The position numbers were made by a program, and so were the translations under genes. A stretch of 64,000 nucleotides of DNA from Hymenoscyphus infarciens (Eukaryota; Ascomycota; Leotiomycetes; Helotiales; Helotiaceae): assembly GCA_001414345.1 (NCBI GenBank), contig LLCB01000141.1, positions 1 through 64,000 of the forward strand, given 5' to 3'. Shown piece after piece: positions 1 to 12,470 of this stretch (positions within the stretch are counted from its first letter, which is position 1; each line of letters opens with the position of its first letter). The notes below the pieces were generated by a model, which saw nothing but the letters and a program-made list of their open reading frames with translations, was not told the DNA's origin and searched no databases.

Positions 1-63
1 ATATATATTACCTTCTAATTTTTAGTAGTATATATTCTAGATATATATAAGCTAAATAGGCTC
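1..63 (-). repeat. Truncated PIF/Harbinger-like MITE (family A), cut by window edge
   Basis: The first 63 bases are the reverse complement of the left end of the element at 39342-39786 (shared order: GAGCCTATTTAGCT, a TATATATCTAGAATATATACTA stretch, then AAAATTAGAAGGTAATAT). It ends in GGCTC followed by TTA, the 3-bp target site seen at the other copies. The rest lies outside the window. Confidence 0.7.
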
Positions 64-2700
64 TTAGTATTTATATATATTCTTTTATAAAAGATACTTT
101 TATATATCTCTTTTATATTTATATATATAGATTTTATATTTATATAGATTTTATATTATTATAGTTCTTATATTAGACTTGTTATTTAATATTAACTAGC
201 TAGACTCTTACTAACTTCTTACTTTAGTAAGAAGTCTTAATTTCTTTATAGTTTTAGCTAAGTAAGAAGTCTTATCTAAATTTAGATATAAGATAGTAGA
301 CTATTAAAATAAGCTCTTAACTAAGTTATTACTATTATTAACTTTTAAAGTTTTATTTCTAACTTTACTCTAAACTCTCTTTAATCTATAATAGTTAGAA
401 TAAATCTATACTCTTTAATTAAGAACTTTATATTTTAGTATAAAATAAAGTCTATTTTAGTAATTAAGTATAATTAGTTAAGATTATATATTATTTAAGT
501 AATATACTTCTAAAGTATTCTTTTAATTTTAGTTATAAACTTTATATAGTCTAAACTATTATAAATATATATATTCTAACTTTTTTTATTTTATAAAAAG
601 TAAATTTAATAGTTATTTTACTATTATTAAGCTTAAAGAATAGTTTATATTATTATATTAGATATATACTTATATACTTATTTACTAGTTATATATAGTA
701 TATACTATTATAATAAGACTATTTATAAATAGCTCTTAGTAAGAGTTTTATATCTTATTTATTTAAAATAGTTTAAGATTTAAGTTATTTATATTTTACT
801 ATTATATTTCTATACTCTTTTTAATATAGTAAATTCTTAAAAATAACTAGCTTTTATAATAGAATACTATCATAGATAGTTAGGAGTATCTACTATATAT
901 AAGGTTTTAATAGTTATTATCTTATATTATCTGTTTTAGAAAGGTTAAGTAGGTTTAGACTTTTATATTAGCCGACGTATATCGTTGTTCGGTTTTAGAA
1001 CCTCTTATATATAGTAGCCTACTCCTAGAGTTAGAAGAGAGATAGTTTTTCCTTTTCTTTTATATTAGAGCCTAGTATTTATATATATTATTCTACTAAA
1101 CGTACTCTTATATACCTCTTCTATAGTAGTATATATTTCGTATTATTATAACTTTATACTACTCTAGTCTAAAAACTTATAATAAAAGTTATACTTTTTA
1201 TAAGTTACTTAGAATAGTATATAACTAGCTACTATATCTAGAAAAGGTGAAAGCTATAGTACCTTTAGAGTTAAGATTAGGGTTAGGGTTAGAGCTAGAG
1301 TAAGATAGAATTATTAGTAAGTAGAACTATATAACTCTAAACTAACTAGATAAAATAGATATAAATATTCTATAAAGTCTATTTAAAAGCGTATATTTAT
1401 TATAGTATAAAATCTAATATAAAGTAGTTTCTAACTATTAATCTTATACTACTTATTAGGTAGTAGAAGATATATACTATACTAACTTCTTAAACTAGAA
1501 TAATATCTATAAAGCTTTACTTTAGTAAATATTATAATATTATTATATATTATAGTACTATTAATAGTTAATTATAGTATTTTATGTTTATTATTAGTTT
1601 TTATTTAATATTAGTTATAATATATATATTTAAAGTTAAGAAAGAAGGTAGTCTTAGAAGGAAATTAGAAAAGATTACTAAGTAGGAAAACGTAACCCTA
1701 ACCTATTAAAATAAAATAGATAGAAATTTTCTAGAAAGCCTATCTTAAAGAGTGTATGATTTATAGTATAAAAGCTTACTTAAAGTATTTTCTTAGTCTT
1801 AGTTTTATAGTACTTATAGAGTGGTATAAAACAGACCTATATTACTCTCTCTGTTTTCGGTTTATAGAGAGATAGTATAACGTAAAATCTTGTCGAGAAT
1901 AAGACTTAGAATATCTTCTTTTAACTACTTCTTAAATATCTCTACTATAATCGCTCTTTAGAATATAATAGATAATAGCTATCTATTAACTATATATACT
2001 AGTAATACGCTCTAAACCCTCGATTACTTTAACTATCTCTTTAAATATACTCTTATTCTAATTAGTACCTACTTATTATTAAGCACTAGTAGCCTTATTA
2101 GAGGTAGATTCGTTAAGGAATATAAGTCTATTACTTTCCTACTTAGCTAATTTATCTCTCTATACTTATATTAATTAAAGCTTTTTCTAACTTACGAAGT
2201 AGTCTAACTTCTTATATAATATCTCTATACTCTTATATATTCTATATATCTACTACTTTAAGAGCTAAAGATTAAATATATTATATATATAATCTACTAC
2301 TTTATCTACTATAAGCTTATTATCTTATACTAGAAGCTCTTAAATAAATACCTTTATAATAGTATTCTAGGTAGTTCTAGGCGCTAGTTTAGCTTTATAA
2401 CAAGGATAAGAAGAGATAAGAGCTACTTCTACTAAGAGCTCTTATTTAATATTATATATAAATACGCTATTATATTTAAACTCTCTAGCTATTTCTATAA
2501 AATTAGTATTATTATATCTTACTCTAGCTTAAATTACTATTTTAATTACTATATAATAATTAAGATTAATTTAAGATACTATAATAGACTATATATATAG
2601 AAGGATTAGAGTATATCTTTAAAAGCCTTAATATTATATATATAGTAGTATTAATTAAATAAGTGATGATTTAGCTAATATTTCGCCAGGGGCTCCTAGC
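64..2700. other. AT-rich, RIP-like block without genes
   Basis: Very AT-rich DNA dominated by TA dinucleotides and poor in CA/TG, with stop codons in all frames. This is the usual look of repeat sequence mutated by repeat-induced point mutation. No coding frame or recognisable transposon protein could be read. A short stretch at 1275-1292 resembles telomere repeats but holds only about two units. Confidence 0.75.
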
Positions 2701-2709
2701 CGCGAAAAC

Positions 2710-2764
2710 GCTCGGATTACAAAAAAAAAAGTAGACAAGTTCAAGCTTAACTCGTAACTGACTA
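2710..2764. repeat. End fragment of the pogo-like MITE also seen at 44991-45528
   Basis: The motif GCTCGGATTAC, an A-run, GTAGACAAGTTCAAGCTTAACTCG matches the right end of the element at 44991-45528 (GCTCGGATTACAAAAAAAAG, then TAGACAAATTCATGCTTAACTCG). Only this end is recognisable; the body upstream is RIPped. Confidence 0.6.
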
Positions 2765-2966
2765 TAGGTAGGCATCGTAGCTAGCTTTACTCGGTATATA
2801 CGAACGAATGTACAACTCTTTTTGTATTACTTTTATGACTATAAGTCATACTAACAAAAATTAATAGATCTGGTGCTTATATTTATTTATTTCCGCATAG
2901 AAAGAGAACGAGAGAAAGGATTCTATGCTAATTACTAGTAAGCTATCAAAATAATATCTAGAATTT

Positions 2967-4242
2967 TCACCTCATTTCCAGAGCTCTTTTAGCATCGCGA
3001 AGGACTTTCTCTAATACGCCTTTCTCGGGGAACCCTATATTATCGTGAGAAGTATCCTCTACCACCGTCCCTATAAATTCGATCGCATCCCCACACTTTT
3101 CCTTTCCCCAGCACTGCTGGAAATAGTTCTGTCCACCTTCTCCACTCATTACATCTGATGAGGCAAAATACGCTTGCAGTTTCAACTTGGGGGCATTCTC
3201 CCCATTGTCCTTCCATTTCTCAGCCAGCTTCGGGACAAAGGTAGCATAGTCCTTACAAACCCCCCAACCTACGTCAGCTTCTGTTCCTTTTCTCAAACAT
3301 AGCAACGCTTCATCATTAGCTCCACTCGTTTCTTCGGCAAACATGAATTTCAATCCCAGCTGGGATACTTCCTTTTTCTGCGCGCGTGTCATTCCGTAAA
3401 GTTCCATTGACTTCGCATCGTCATTATCATCTTCTCTTTGCTTCTTGACAATTGAGCCTCCAAGAAAGCCCGAAGAACTTGCAACACTCTCCATCAAGCC
3501 CCCGCTAGCTGCAAAGCTGGGGAGTAACTTTGTCGCAACAAAGTCACTCAGGTTGTCCCAGTGCTTCTCGACCAGAACTTTTGGCATCCAGTTTGAAGCA
3601 ACGAAAGACATCATCGCGGTGTTGGAATGTTTGGGATGTACCCATGGTGCCAAGATGGCGCCGTAAGGGGATCTCGGCGGAAGAATGGAAGGGAAGTGAT
3701 AAAGGGTATTGAGAAGGTAGATTGTTCCAGCGGAGGCACCGATGGGGACGATGTGGGTGCATTTGAGATGAGCCAATAGGTGGGGTAGAGTGAGGAGCCA
3801 GGTTGCGATGCGTTCGGAGATGGGAACTGGGGTGCTGCCACCGAATGAAGGTCTGTATAGGAAGTCAGACGAAACCTTAGACTGATTATTCAGAGATTCT
3901 GAAAGGAGATAAACCAAACATTGTTGAACCCCTTTTGGATATGGGAAGAAGAGACTTTTGACTTGAAGGTATAACAAAATCCATGAAAGCTCAGCTTGCT
4001 TACCGGTCGACACAAACGAGCCTGACCCCCACTTTCAACGCAAGATGATGCTGCAACAGGGCAATCCACCGCATCCCGTACATGCCTGAGATAAAAACTA
4101 CTGTTGGGGCATCGTCGTTTTCTAGTCCAGCTATTGCATACGAAACTCTCAAAGGCTTGCGGGTTTCCGTTCCTGGAATCGTGAAGCACTGATGCATCCT
4201 TTTTTGGCACACATACTCAATCGCGAAGTCTTTGCCAGACAT
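2967..4242 (-). CDS. alpha/beta hydrolase-fold protein (two exons)
   Basis: Predicted 374-residue cytosolic alpha/beta hydrolase; substrate unknown. Exon 1 is 4242-4004 and exon 2 is 3852-2967, joined across a 151-nt intron (donor GTAAGC, acceptor CAG) so that the frame reads VCVDRPSFGGS. Visible features: a beta-strand plus oxyanion-type region VVFISGMYG near residue 50, the conserved RPSFGGS turn, the nucleophile elbow GASAG with Ser120, a probable acid Asp313 in YFASSD, and a probable catalytic His349 in DTSHDNIG. This order (Ser, Asp, His) fits the family. There is no signal peptide. The gene sits alone between two AT-rich blocks; the following gene is more than 1.4 kb away across RIPped DNA. 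It could be an esterase, epoxide hydrolase-like or C-C hydrolase-like enzyme; nothing here decides among these. Confidence 0.85.
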
Positions 4243-4479
4243 GATGTTTGGGGAATAGATTGAAGGGAATCGTAGAGAGAAATTGTCATAATTCAGGATG
4301 AAGTTGTGAACTGCAGCCTAAGGCACGTGTGTGGCGCATACATAATGAAATGAAAAAATTAGTAAGCTGTAATGTACGTTGGTGGCGCTGGTTTTTGCGT
4401 CGCAGAACCACAAATTAGAATAAGCAAAGAATCTCGAAGGAAAATAGAGAGGAAAAAAGTAAAAAGCTTCTAAGATAGA

Positions 4480-5690
4480 ACTCTGTATAAGTGCGGAGTA
4501 GACCTGATAGTGCTTGAATCTGAATTTATACTAGCTTCTTTTAAAAATAGATATTTCAGTTATTTCGCGTCTATTAAGACGATTTACTATTATTTAATAA
4601 ACCTATAAGCCTCTATAAGGAGATTGACTTTGTGATTTTTAGTAACTACTAAGTAGAGCACTAGAGAGTATAGGAATTCGTAACTAATTCTAAGTAGTAT
4701 ACTTTTATACTACTTTTCTAATTATTTAACTAGAACTAGAAAAATTAATTTAATTATTCTTTAAGACTAGAATAATAAAATTTATATTATCTTTATTATT
4801 CTAGAAAAGTTAGAAGAATTATAAAAGAGAACGATATCTTAGACTATAGTTATAAATTCCTATAATCTCTAGTAGAGACTTCTAGAATACTTCTTATAAA
4901 GTATTTATTAGAGACTTAAATAACTCTAGTATTAACCTTTTTCTATTAGCTTATATTAGAGATATAAAATTAAACGAAAATAAGAAGTTAAGTTAAATAA
5001 AGTATCTTAAATAAAGCTTTTCTAAGATAGTAACTAGTATAAGTAATATAATTCTATATTAAATTAACTGAGTTATATAAAACTTATAATATTAAAAAAT
5101 TATTAATATACTTAGTTTACTCTATAAATAGTATATAAGATATATCACTTAATATAAATATATTATCTACGAGAAAGTACTTACTCTTAATATACTTAGA
5201 CTTAGATACTAATACTTTTATATTAATAAATTCTTAAAAATTAACTCTTAATATAAATTACTTCTCTTTTAAGCTAAATACTTAGTATAATAATTATTAG
5301 TAAAAAAAAGACGAATATTAATCTATATTAGATTTTTTAATCTAGTAGCTCTATATAGTAAATATAATTTATATATTTTTCTTTTATATATAACTACTAT
5401 ACTAATAACAAATCTAGATTAAGTACTTTAAGCTAAGCACTTACTTATATTATAGTATTATATTACTAAAAAAGCATATAACTTTGTTTAAAGTAGAGCT
5501 TATAGATTCTATTAGCTATCGGCACGGATCTACTATTTAGCGATTACGTGACCCGATATATCGATATAATTAATATATAATATCGAGTTAAGTTCTACTC
5601 TATACGATAATCGTCAGAGACCCCCTCGATATTTTATCGATAGTATCAGTGCCTAAGTCTAGACAAAATTCAGAGAAAGAATGTTTACCA
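4480..5690. other. AT-rich RIP-like block
   Basis: AT-rich DNA with dense TA and stops in all frames, no readable protein. A less eroded stretch at about 5510-5660 still contains GC-rich words but no coding signal. It ends almost exactly at the stop codon of the MFS gene beginning at 5693, so the isochore boundary touches that gene. Confidence 0.7.
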
Positions 5691-5692
5691 GA

Positions 5693-7798
5693 TCAATATC
5701 TAAACAATCTTCTCCCTTCCCCTTCCCCGCCACTCTTTAACAATCTTACGTTCAAAATCCCATAATACGCTCTCAAACCAACACATCCAACCGCAACAAA
5801 AAACAACAATCCAGCATTAACCCACTAGAACCCAAAAGAGTCAGCAAACCATTGTTTTCTTTACTACTTTCCCCACAACCTCACCCTTATAAACCATTCT
5901 CAACCCACCACCATAAATCCACCACCTTCAAACCCAACAAAACCAAAAGAGGAACAAGAAAAGGAAATACTTACATGACCAGTAGGATACCCCCTCTTTG
6001 CCTCATCGGCTTTATAAATCCACACACCCGCAATCTGGCCCGGCGCACCAAAAGAGATATTCAACGCGATTGCTAGACCGGCTGAAGCAGTGGTGAAAAG
6101 GTTCGATGAGAGGAAACCGAGGAGAGGGGGGATGCAGGAGAATGCGCCTGAGGCAGCGACTATGAGACAGCCGTAGCGGGCCTGTGGGATCATGTTAGCG
6201 GAAGGTTTCGGGGGAAAGAGGGGGTGGGGGGCAGATTGTGCGGAATGCGACAAGGGTGGGTCCAGCAAGAGGAAGAGAAATGGGAAAATGGGGAAGTAAA
6301 TTAAGACGAACAGAGAAAGCGTGTGCGGGGAGAAGAGCAGATGCCATAAAACCTGCTGCTCCAATTGTTGCGAAGAGAGCGGAGTGGAGAGCGCGGGCGT
6401 TGAAATGATCTGCTGAGTAGGATACCAATATCGTGACAACATCTAAAGATAGTCAGAAATTGAAAAATGAATTTTGGGAAGTGGAAAACTTACAGGCGAC
6501 AGCGTATGGAGGAACTGTCATCAATTGTGCTGTGAGATCACGATATCCCAATCCCGCTGTCAGACTTGGTGTAAAGAGCGAGAGACTCGAGAATGGGACC
6601 GAAATTCCAAAGTAGATCTTGAGCGCCAGGGTTAATGTTTCAGAACCAAAAGAGGGGGAGATAAGAGGTGCGTACAGCATAATGGGCATACAACCTCCAA
6701 TCGGTCAGAGTCTCCTTGGCTTGCGCCCAAGTCAAATTCGCTCCATCGCCATGGCTCCCTTCAGTTACCAATCTCGCCCTTGCCAATGCTTTCTCATCTC
6801 CACTCAACCAATTGACCGTCTCAGGATAATCAGGCAAGTAAAAGTAAACCAACACAGAAGAAATACAAGAAGGGATTCCTTCGAGTATGAAAAGCCATCG
6901 CCAAGCTGAAAGACCGTGAGTTCCATTCATATGCCCCACACCATAAGCGATGGCACCACCGAAAGCACCGGCGAGAGTCGCAGATGCTAGAATGAATGCT
7001 ACACGGAGGGATCGCTCGGAGGTTCGATACCAAAATGTCAGGTAGTAAACCAAACCAGGAAAGAGACCTAGTGGACGGTGTTAAGGGTTTTCGGAAAACG
7101 AAGGCGGATTTTTGGGCTTACCAGCTTCAAACATGCCCAAAACGAATCTCACAGCTGTTACTCCGGCGACACTCTTTGCTCCTCCGAGACCCATGGTTAC
7201 GGCACCCCATGAGAACATCAGAAATGCAATCCATTTGCTTGGACTTAATTTTTTCAAAAAGTAATTGGATGGTACTTCGAAAACGGCATAGGCGATGAGA
7301 AAGACCATAAGTGCAATGCTAGATGAATTCAGTTGGAATTCATAGTTCTGTTGACAGAGCAGGGACGACAAAAGGAAATGCTTACACATATTGGTAATTG
7401 GTCATGTGAGTATCGGAAAGAAGGTCATTGTGGGTAGAAGAATTGAGAGTTTTCGCATTTCCTAGATTCGATACGAAACAAGTCAGCCTCTGATGGGGAT
7501 CAGATGGAAGTGAACTTGGGGCCCAAAGTCAGATGGGATGAGATAAGCACAGAAAACGAACCGATATTCGAGCGATCCAGATAACACAGTAAATAGATGC
7601 CAGCAGACAACGGCACGATCCGTAAATCCTGCTTCCACACTAGGGCTTTATTCTTGGCGACCTCATCTTCGATGGAGACAGCACTATCGGACTCTTGCAA
7701 AGTAGCCTGAAGAAGATCAACAAAACGATATGTGTTGAGGGTGAAGAGTAAAGTACCTCGTCGACTTTAGCCTTTTCCATATCAACTCGTTCAGTCAT
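5693..7798 (-). CDS. MFS transporter, Dal5/anion:cation symporter type (nine exons)
   Basis: Predicted 481-residue, 12-segment plasma-membrane carrier of the fungal allantoate/nicotinate/pantothenate permease family. Exons (minus strand): 7798-7757, 7706-7562, 7461-7386, 7318-7122, 7067-6676, 6617-6494, 6442-6312, 6181-5975, 5824-5693; every junction keeps phase and the total is 482 codons. Family marks: the first membrane segment reads LCYLDRSNIGNAK, the region after it ends in TNYQY, the motif VPSNYFLKK follows, then a long exon with WRWLFILEGIPS and the cytosolic loop PDYPETVNWLS. The C-terminal exons end in the last membrane segment and a short basic tail. The intron 6311-6182 has an atypical GTTCGT donor and is the least certain. 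The substrate cannot be told from sequence; vitamins, allantoate and small organic anions are known in the family. Confidence 0.85.
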
Positions 7799-8211
7799 GT
7801 TAGCGGTAGAATCAAAAAAACAGCAAAGATGACGGAAAAATAAGTTGAAAAGTAAGGAGAAATTGGTAAGGAAATTGATGGACTACCTTACACCGCAAGT
7901 GACAAAACTGGGTCGAAACTACCCCGCTTATCCATCCGGTAAGTCGCGCTCAAAAATGTTGGATTTGCGGGGGAGAGATTAGTGCGGTGAATCATTGGCA
8001 ACTGTGCCGTGATAACGTCTGGAGGAGTTGAAAGCCCTGGAGGGGATGGTTTGTAATGGCCTCAGAGCTTGCGCAGAACACAGAGGTTGTGAAAGAAGCA
8101 AAAACTGCTGCTATTCAATTTTTGTGAAGTCATTTCAAGCTTTGGTGTTGAAGAAAGTTTGTTTTTCTACAGGTGCGGCGCTATAAAAAACTAGGGGGTC
8201 GGCCAAGACGC
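7799..8211. other. Intergenic region upstream of the MFS gene
   Basis: 413 bases between the MFS start codon and the stop of the upstream hydrolase, both on the minus strand. It should hold the MFS promoter and the hydrolase 3' end. No clear regulatory motif was identified. Confidence 0.5.
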
Positions 8212-9328
8212 CTATTTCGGCCTATTCTCCTTGTTGACTCCGAACTCCCGCCATTTTTCCAAGGTTACAACGGATCGTCTGCGATTCTCAACACTATTAA
8301 TTGCTGAAACCATATTGGTTGCAACATCGCCATCTATTATTGTTCTTCTTCTGACATTTCTTTCCCCGTTCTTTGACACGATATCCCATCCTTCTCCCGT
8401 CAAAGGTGAGGTGCCGGGTGCTGTGAACTGCTTTCCCGCGATCTTGTCGTTCTTCATTTGCCATTCGAGATAGGCAATCGCTGCCTTTCCAAATTTCCCG
8501 CCCTTTGCGCTTCCGAATGTACCCATATGACCAACTGGGAGGTTCATTTTCATTGCCGGAATATGTGAGGGGAGATTTGCATAGTCCCGTTCTCCCTATC
8601 AAAAAATTAGCAAGCTGACAGATCCCTCCAGATTCCGGGGGCATTACATTCTTGAAAGCCATGTCCGTTGAACCACCAAGAAAATAGCCAATTGGTGCAT
8701 GGAGCTTCTCGAAAAGTACAACATTCTCGGGAACCAGAAGGCCACTGTTGAATATACAAGTGAGCGTAACCCTCTCGTCCAAACTGGCAGTATATGCTTG
8801 CAGCGCGCCACACGACTGTCCCGCAACAGCCAACCTTGACTTGTCAATATGTCTGTACTCGCCAAACCCACAATATTCGGTCACCCAGTCCATAGATTCT
8901 ATCATGTCCGTCCAATTCGTCTGCGAGAAGAAGCCCTTGAATTGCGGAATCCCATTGGCAATTATGAAATATCCATGTGACGCCACCTCGACCAGAAATT
9001 TGGAATAACATCCACCCCACCCCGCACATGCGCCATTCCCCCAGAGAATTACTGGAATCGTGGAATTTATCGGAATCGTCGAAGGATCCGGTTGGTAAAT
9101 GGTATGTTTAGGAAGTGTCCTTATCGTGGAGCAAGTCACACGGTATGGCCCAGAACCCGTTGCTATACTCGGTGCTTTCGTGAGCAATCCAATGGATGGT
9201 TTGATTATTTGAAGGAGGCCTTTGACGCTGCTGCTTGGTACCCCAGCTTTTCCTTCTCCAAAAACTCCCAGCTGGTCCACGCTCAAGAATTTGGGCGTGT
9301 AGCCACCTTTTCCCTTTCGTTTCGACAT
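8212..9328 (-). CDS. alpha/beta hydrolase-like protein with GQSCG elbow (two exons)
   Basis: Predicted 354-residue protein; exon 1 is 9328-8648 and exon 2 is 8595-8212, joined in phase 0 across a 52-nt intron (GTAATG...GATAG). The fold is read from PVILWGNGACAGWGG (residues 92-106, an oxyanion-type loop), VASHGYFIIANG (116-126) and the nucleophile elbow AGQSCGALQ with Ser172. A probable catalytic His occurs in LPVGHMGTF in exon 2. Similar fungal proteins are commonly secreted, but the ATG used here (MSKRKGKGG) gives a basic, non-hydrophobic N-terminus and the frame stays open a further 81 bases upstream without an ATG. A missing upstream exon with a signal peptide is therefore possible. The C-terminus is rich in Arg and Lys. 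Substrate unknown. Confidence 0.7.
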
Positions 9329-10719
9329 TCTCTCGCTCCGGATTCGAGCGGTGACGGGAGAGCAAATAGCTCGGACGTTTATTAGGGGACTTGTTGAAAT
9401 TATATACACTGCATCAGTTTAACGCTTATGTCCAGGCACAGGGTAGTTCCCGGTGGTGGTTCATGTACCTGTTTCATGGGGGAAGTCCAACGACTCAGTG
9501 GGTTTCGACCCAGCCTACCGGTTCTGCTGCCGCTATCTTGACCGCTACTAACCCAATCTCATGCCGTGGAGATAGGGGGCTTTAACTCGAAGAAAACTCC
9601 AAGCATCCGCGAACATGCTGAAAACTAGATGAAATTGAAGAAGTCTTCTGTGCCATAATCTTCTGCTGGAGGGGGCAAGCAACGCGGGGTTCATTTCCAA
9701 AGTTATCGCTTCTCCTGGGAATTTTTGCAAGAAAGAAATGTTAAAGAAGGGCTACTTCCTTATAAGGCACGGCTAGAGCGTCTAAATCCAAGATTCTCCC
9801 AACAATTCAATTTTGTCGATCCCTAGTCCCGGCTTTCGGATCTGAACTGTGATAAACTATTCTAGTACTCAAAATAACTTGGCCAGGACTAAGTCAAATG
9901 ATGTTCAGACTTGGGAGGAACGCCTAATGGAGTTTATTGTGTCTCTAAAGTCTAGGTGGCCAGTACTAGAACAATTAAAATATTTATTATTGTTTCCAGT
10001 TATTTTGTACTAGGTCGTTGACTTAGCTCTATTGTCCGACGTTTTAGAATAATATAATACATGTCAATATATATTAATCAGCGGAAAAAGTGTAACCCGT
10101 TTAAAAAGCAAATTCCCCACTTAAATCTCCCTCCTTTTCAATAGGCCAACTATTGAGCCGGAAGTAATTTTACTTCGAAGTATATTCCAATTCCCCGGGG
10201 CTCTTTGTGGCTCTAGCAGCCTATGATTCCTGGGGCTTCAACAAAGTAGACATCGCTAAAACAGGTCGCACAAGCCATAGCCAAACTTACAGCTCTAATA
10301 CAACTAACCAAGCATTTTAAATCCCAAGAAACAGATCAAGCTTTCCATGTGGCGCAAGCTTGCAGGAGCGCCAGCCGAATTCGGCATCAATTGTGGCTTG
10401 CTCCCCTGTAGCTGAACGAGCTCACTTCAACTTCCTTCTCCCCTCGTCGAGTTTTGAGAGATCACCATGTTTCTTCATCGCAACCCAAATTGACTATTTG
10501 TCTTCTCATGACTCCGTTCAAATAATCAAGTGCTCCCCGAACCAAAGTCTCATCTGGATGGACACAACATAAGACATGATCTCGAGCTCACCAAGCCAGA
10601 TTTCCCCCTCATAAGCTCACAGCTCATACGCCTCTCGAAATTCATTCCGCTCACCTGCCTACTTACTCTCTCCAATTCCCAAATAAACACCACAGAATCC
10701 CCGTGAAAGGACGAGAAAA
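9329..10719. other. Intergenic region, no gene recognised
   Basis: About 1.4 kb between divergently oriented genes. A short open frame at 9391-9585 has no ATG and no recognised similarity. Words such as TAGTAC and AAAATAACT recur at 9862-9885 and 10000-10020 in opposite orientation and may be an old MITE remnant, but the order of blocks is not that of clean terminal inverted repeats. Confidence 0.5.
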
Positions 10720-11815
10720 ATGACATACGAATACCAAACCGACTCCCCCCTCTCGATAACCGCCTCCATAGCTGGAATCCTAACCTTCGTAGTCGCCATC
10801 TCCGTCGCCCTCTACGCGCGTCTAAAATACCTCCGGGACGCGGACAATGAGTATTTCCAAGTCAAAGCTTCATTGTCTTGGTATAAGACGGAATCTACGT
10901 GGATGCATGATTTGATTACAACTCAGAATAGTGTCAACTCCACTGCCACTACCACTTCCAATCCCCAAGTTGGGAAAGAGGGACAGATTGAAAAGGGAAA
11001 GGAGAACAACAACACAAGCACCACAACCCTGCCAACCCAACGAACAGCCATCCCGCAGGAAATGTACCTCTTCGTCATGGATCAACTTCTCAAACTGGAA
11101 GAGCGTATCCTAGAGCTCCTCACGGAAGCCGAAGTTCGCGCGGAACAATCAGCTACTGATTCGGAGAAAGGGTGGACGATAGTACCTCGACGTTTCCAGG
11201 GGAGAACTGATATTGCGATGAGTTGGGTGCTTGTTAGGGCCAAGGCGCTGGAATTGGTAAGACAGAGGGAGGCGTTGGGGAGTCGGGTTTTGTTTGCGCA
11301 GATGAGTTTAGTTGGGTCGTGAGTTTTTCCTTTTGTTTATTTAAGGAATTGGAGAAGTGGAAGGAGAGAGGAGAGAGGAGAAAGATTCACGTGATGGGTC
11401 CATTTACTGATTTTGAGACAGGGTTGTGAGAGATCAAGAATCGAGGGCTAGGAGGAGGGAAGAGGTTCAGAAGGAGAGACTTGATAGGATGGAGAGTATG
11501 GTTCTTGCCCAGAATAATAAACTGGACAAGTTGGAGGAGTTGGTTTACAGAGTCATGCATCGAAACCGTATATCAACTCCCAGTTCAGAGCAAGTGGAGG
11601 AAGAGTCAGAAAGGGACCACAAGAACGCCAACGACCTTGAAAACGGAGCAGCCCATCCAAGTCCACGACATGTCAAGAAGGCGGACCAAGTGAAAGCCCA
11701 ACCCGAAAATCCGAGTCCAGGAAAAGGTATGGAGTCAACATCGACCAGCATCTCACCCCACCAAAGACGAATATCTGGAGTTTTCTCACCATTCTGTTCC
11801 ACCCCAACTAGCTGA
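10720..11815 (+). CDS. Single-pass membrane protein with coiled coil, unknown function (two exons)
   Basis: Predicted 330-residue protein. Exon 1 is 10720-11318 and exon 2 is 11422-11815; the donor is TC|GTGAGT and the acceptor is ACAG|GGTTGTG, giving S-V-V-R-D-Q in frame. A single hydrophobic segment lies at about residues 11-33 (ITASIAGILTFVVAISVALYA), preceded by a short polar head. The rest is soluble: a Thr/Asn-rich linker near residues 70-110, then Leu/Glu/Arg-rich helices (LLKLEERILELLTEAEVRAE; ERLDRMESMVLAQNNKLDKL) that look like coiled coil, and a disordered Pro/Ser-rich tail. The family is not recognised and no function is proposed. It ends three bases before the stop codon of the convergent DUF7719 gene. 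Confidence 0.75.
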
Positions 11816-11818
11816 AAT

Positions 11819-12470
11819 TCAGAAGAACGAATAACCCCCTAATTTCAAGAAAGCACCACAGAGCAACAAACTCCCCGTCGCCCATAAAACATCCAGCTCA
11901 ATCACGGACCAGATCCAAATACACCCCAAGGGAGGAGACTGCTTCATGACCGCATAATAGCTGTCAGTGTTTGTAATATGTATCAGATAGGTTCCTGCAG
12001 AAACACTGCATGTAAAGAAAAACACTTGGTGCATTATGGTCTGTATTCGAGGTGGGAATCGAGGGAGGAGGATGGGTGGTTCGGGATGGGGATGGAAGGA
12101 GTAGAAGAAGAGGAAGATTACTGTTTACAATTAGCAGATGTACTAGAATTGAAGGGATGGAGTGGAATCATGTACTGGGGAAGGCTTGGGCGGTTCGTAT
12201 GAGAAGACTGGTCCATTCCATTTCCATTGCATATTGATTTGCGACTAAGACGTCGAGGGTGAAATGCAACATGGTGAGACTGAGACTCCAGAGGATGGAG
12301 TCTCCGACTCTTCCGACTAGAGTTTCTTCATCTGCGGCCTCTCGTTTTTGGGCGACATCTAGGATTCCGGATTGGCGTGCGAGGTCTAGGAGGGTGTTGT
12401 TGGTGGGGGCTGATCGGTCTGGTTGCCTGAGCTTGATCTTGGGATCTTTGGGGATTCCCTTTTTGGCCAT
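11819..12470 (-). CDS. DUF7719-type multi-pass membrane protein (two exons)
   Basis: Predicted 198-residue membrane protein of a conserved fungal family of unknown function. Exon 1 is 12470-12176 and exon 2 is 12120-11819, joined across a 55-nt intron (A|GTACAT...AACAG|TA) so that the frame reads AFPIIFLFFYSF. The N-terminal half carries LLDLARQSGILD and the C-terminal half the hydrophobic core LGRVGDSILWSLSLTMLHFTL-like region, FFFTCSVSAGTYLIHITNT, YYAVMKQSPPLGCIWIWSVIEL and the terminal LLLCGAFLKLGGYSFF. These blocks match what I recall of DUF7719 proteins in order and spacing. Likely an ER or other endomembrane protein, by inference only. The tail-to-tail spacing with the neighbour at 11815 implies overlapping 3' untranslated regions. 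Confidence 0.8.

Noticed and set aside
1275..1292. Telomere-like TTAGGG repeats
   Set aside because: Only about two units inside AT-rich DNA; no array and no subtelomeric features around it.
9391..9585. 64-codon open frame with Trp/Tyr-rich sequence
   Set aside because: No ATG start at the open-frame edge, no recognisable family and no splice partner; possibly an old gene fragment but unsupported.
9862..10020. Possible terminal inverted repeats
   Set aside because: Shared words occur in different order on the two sides, so a clean inverted-repeat element is not shown.
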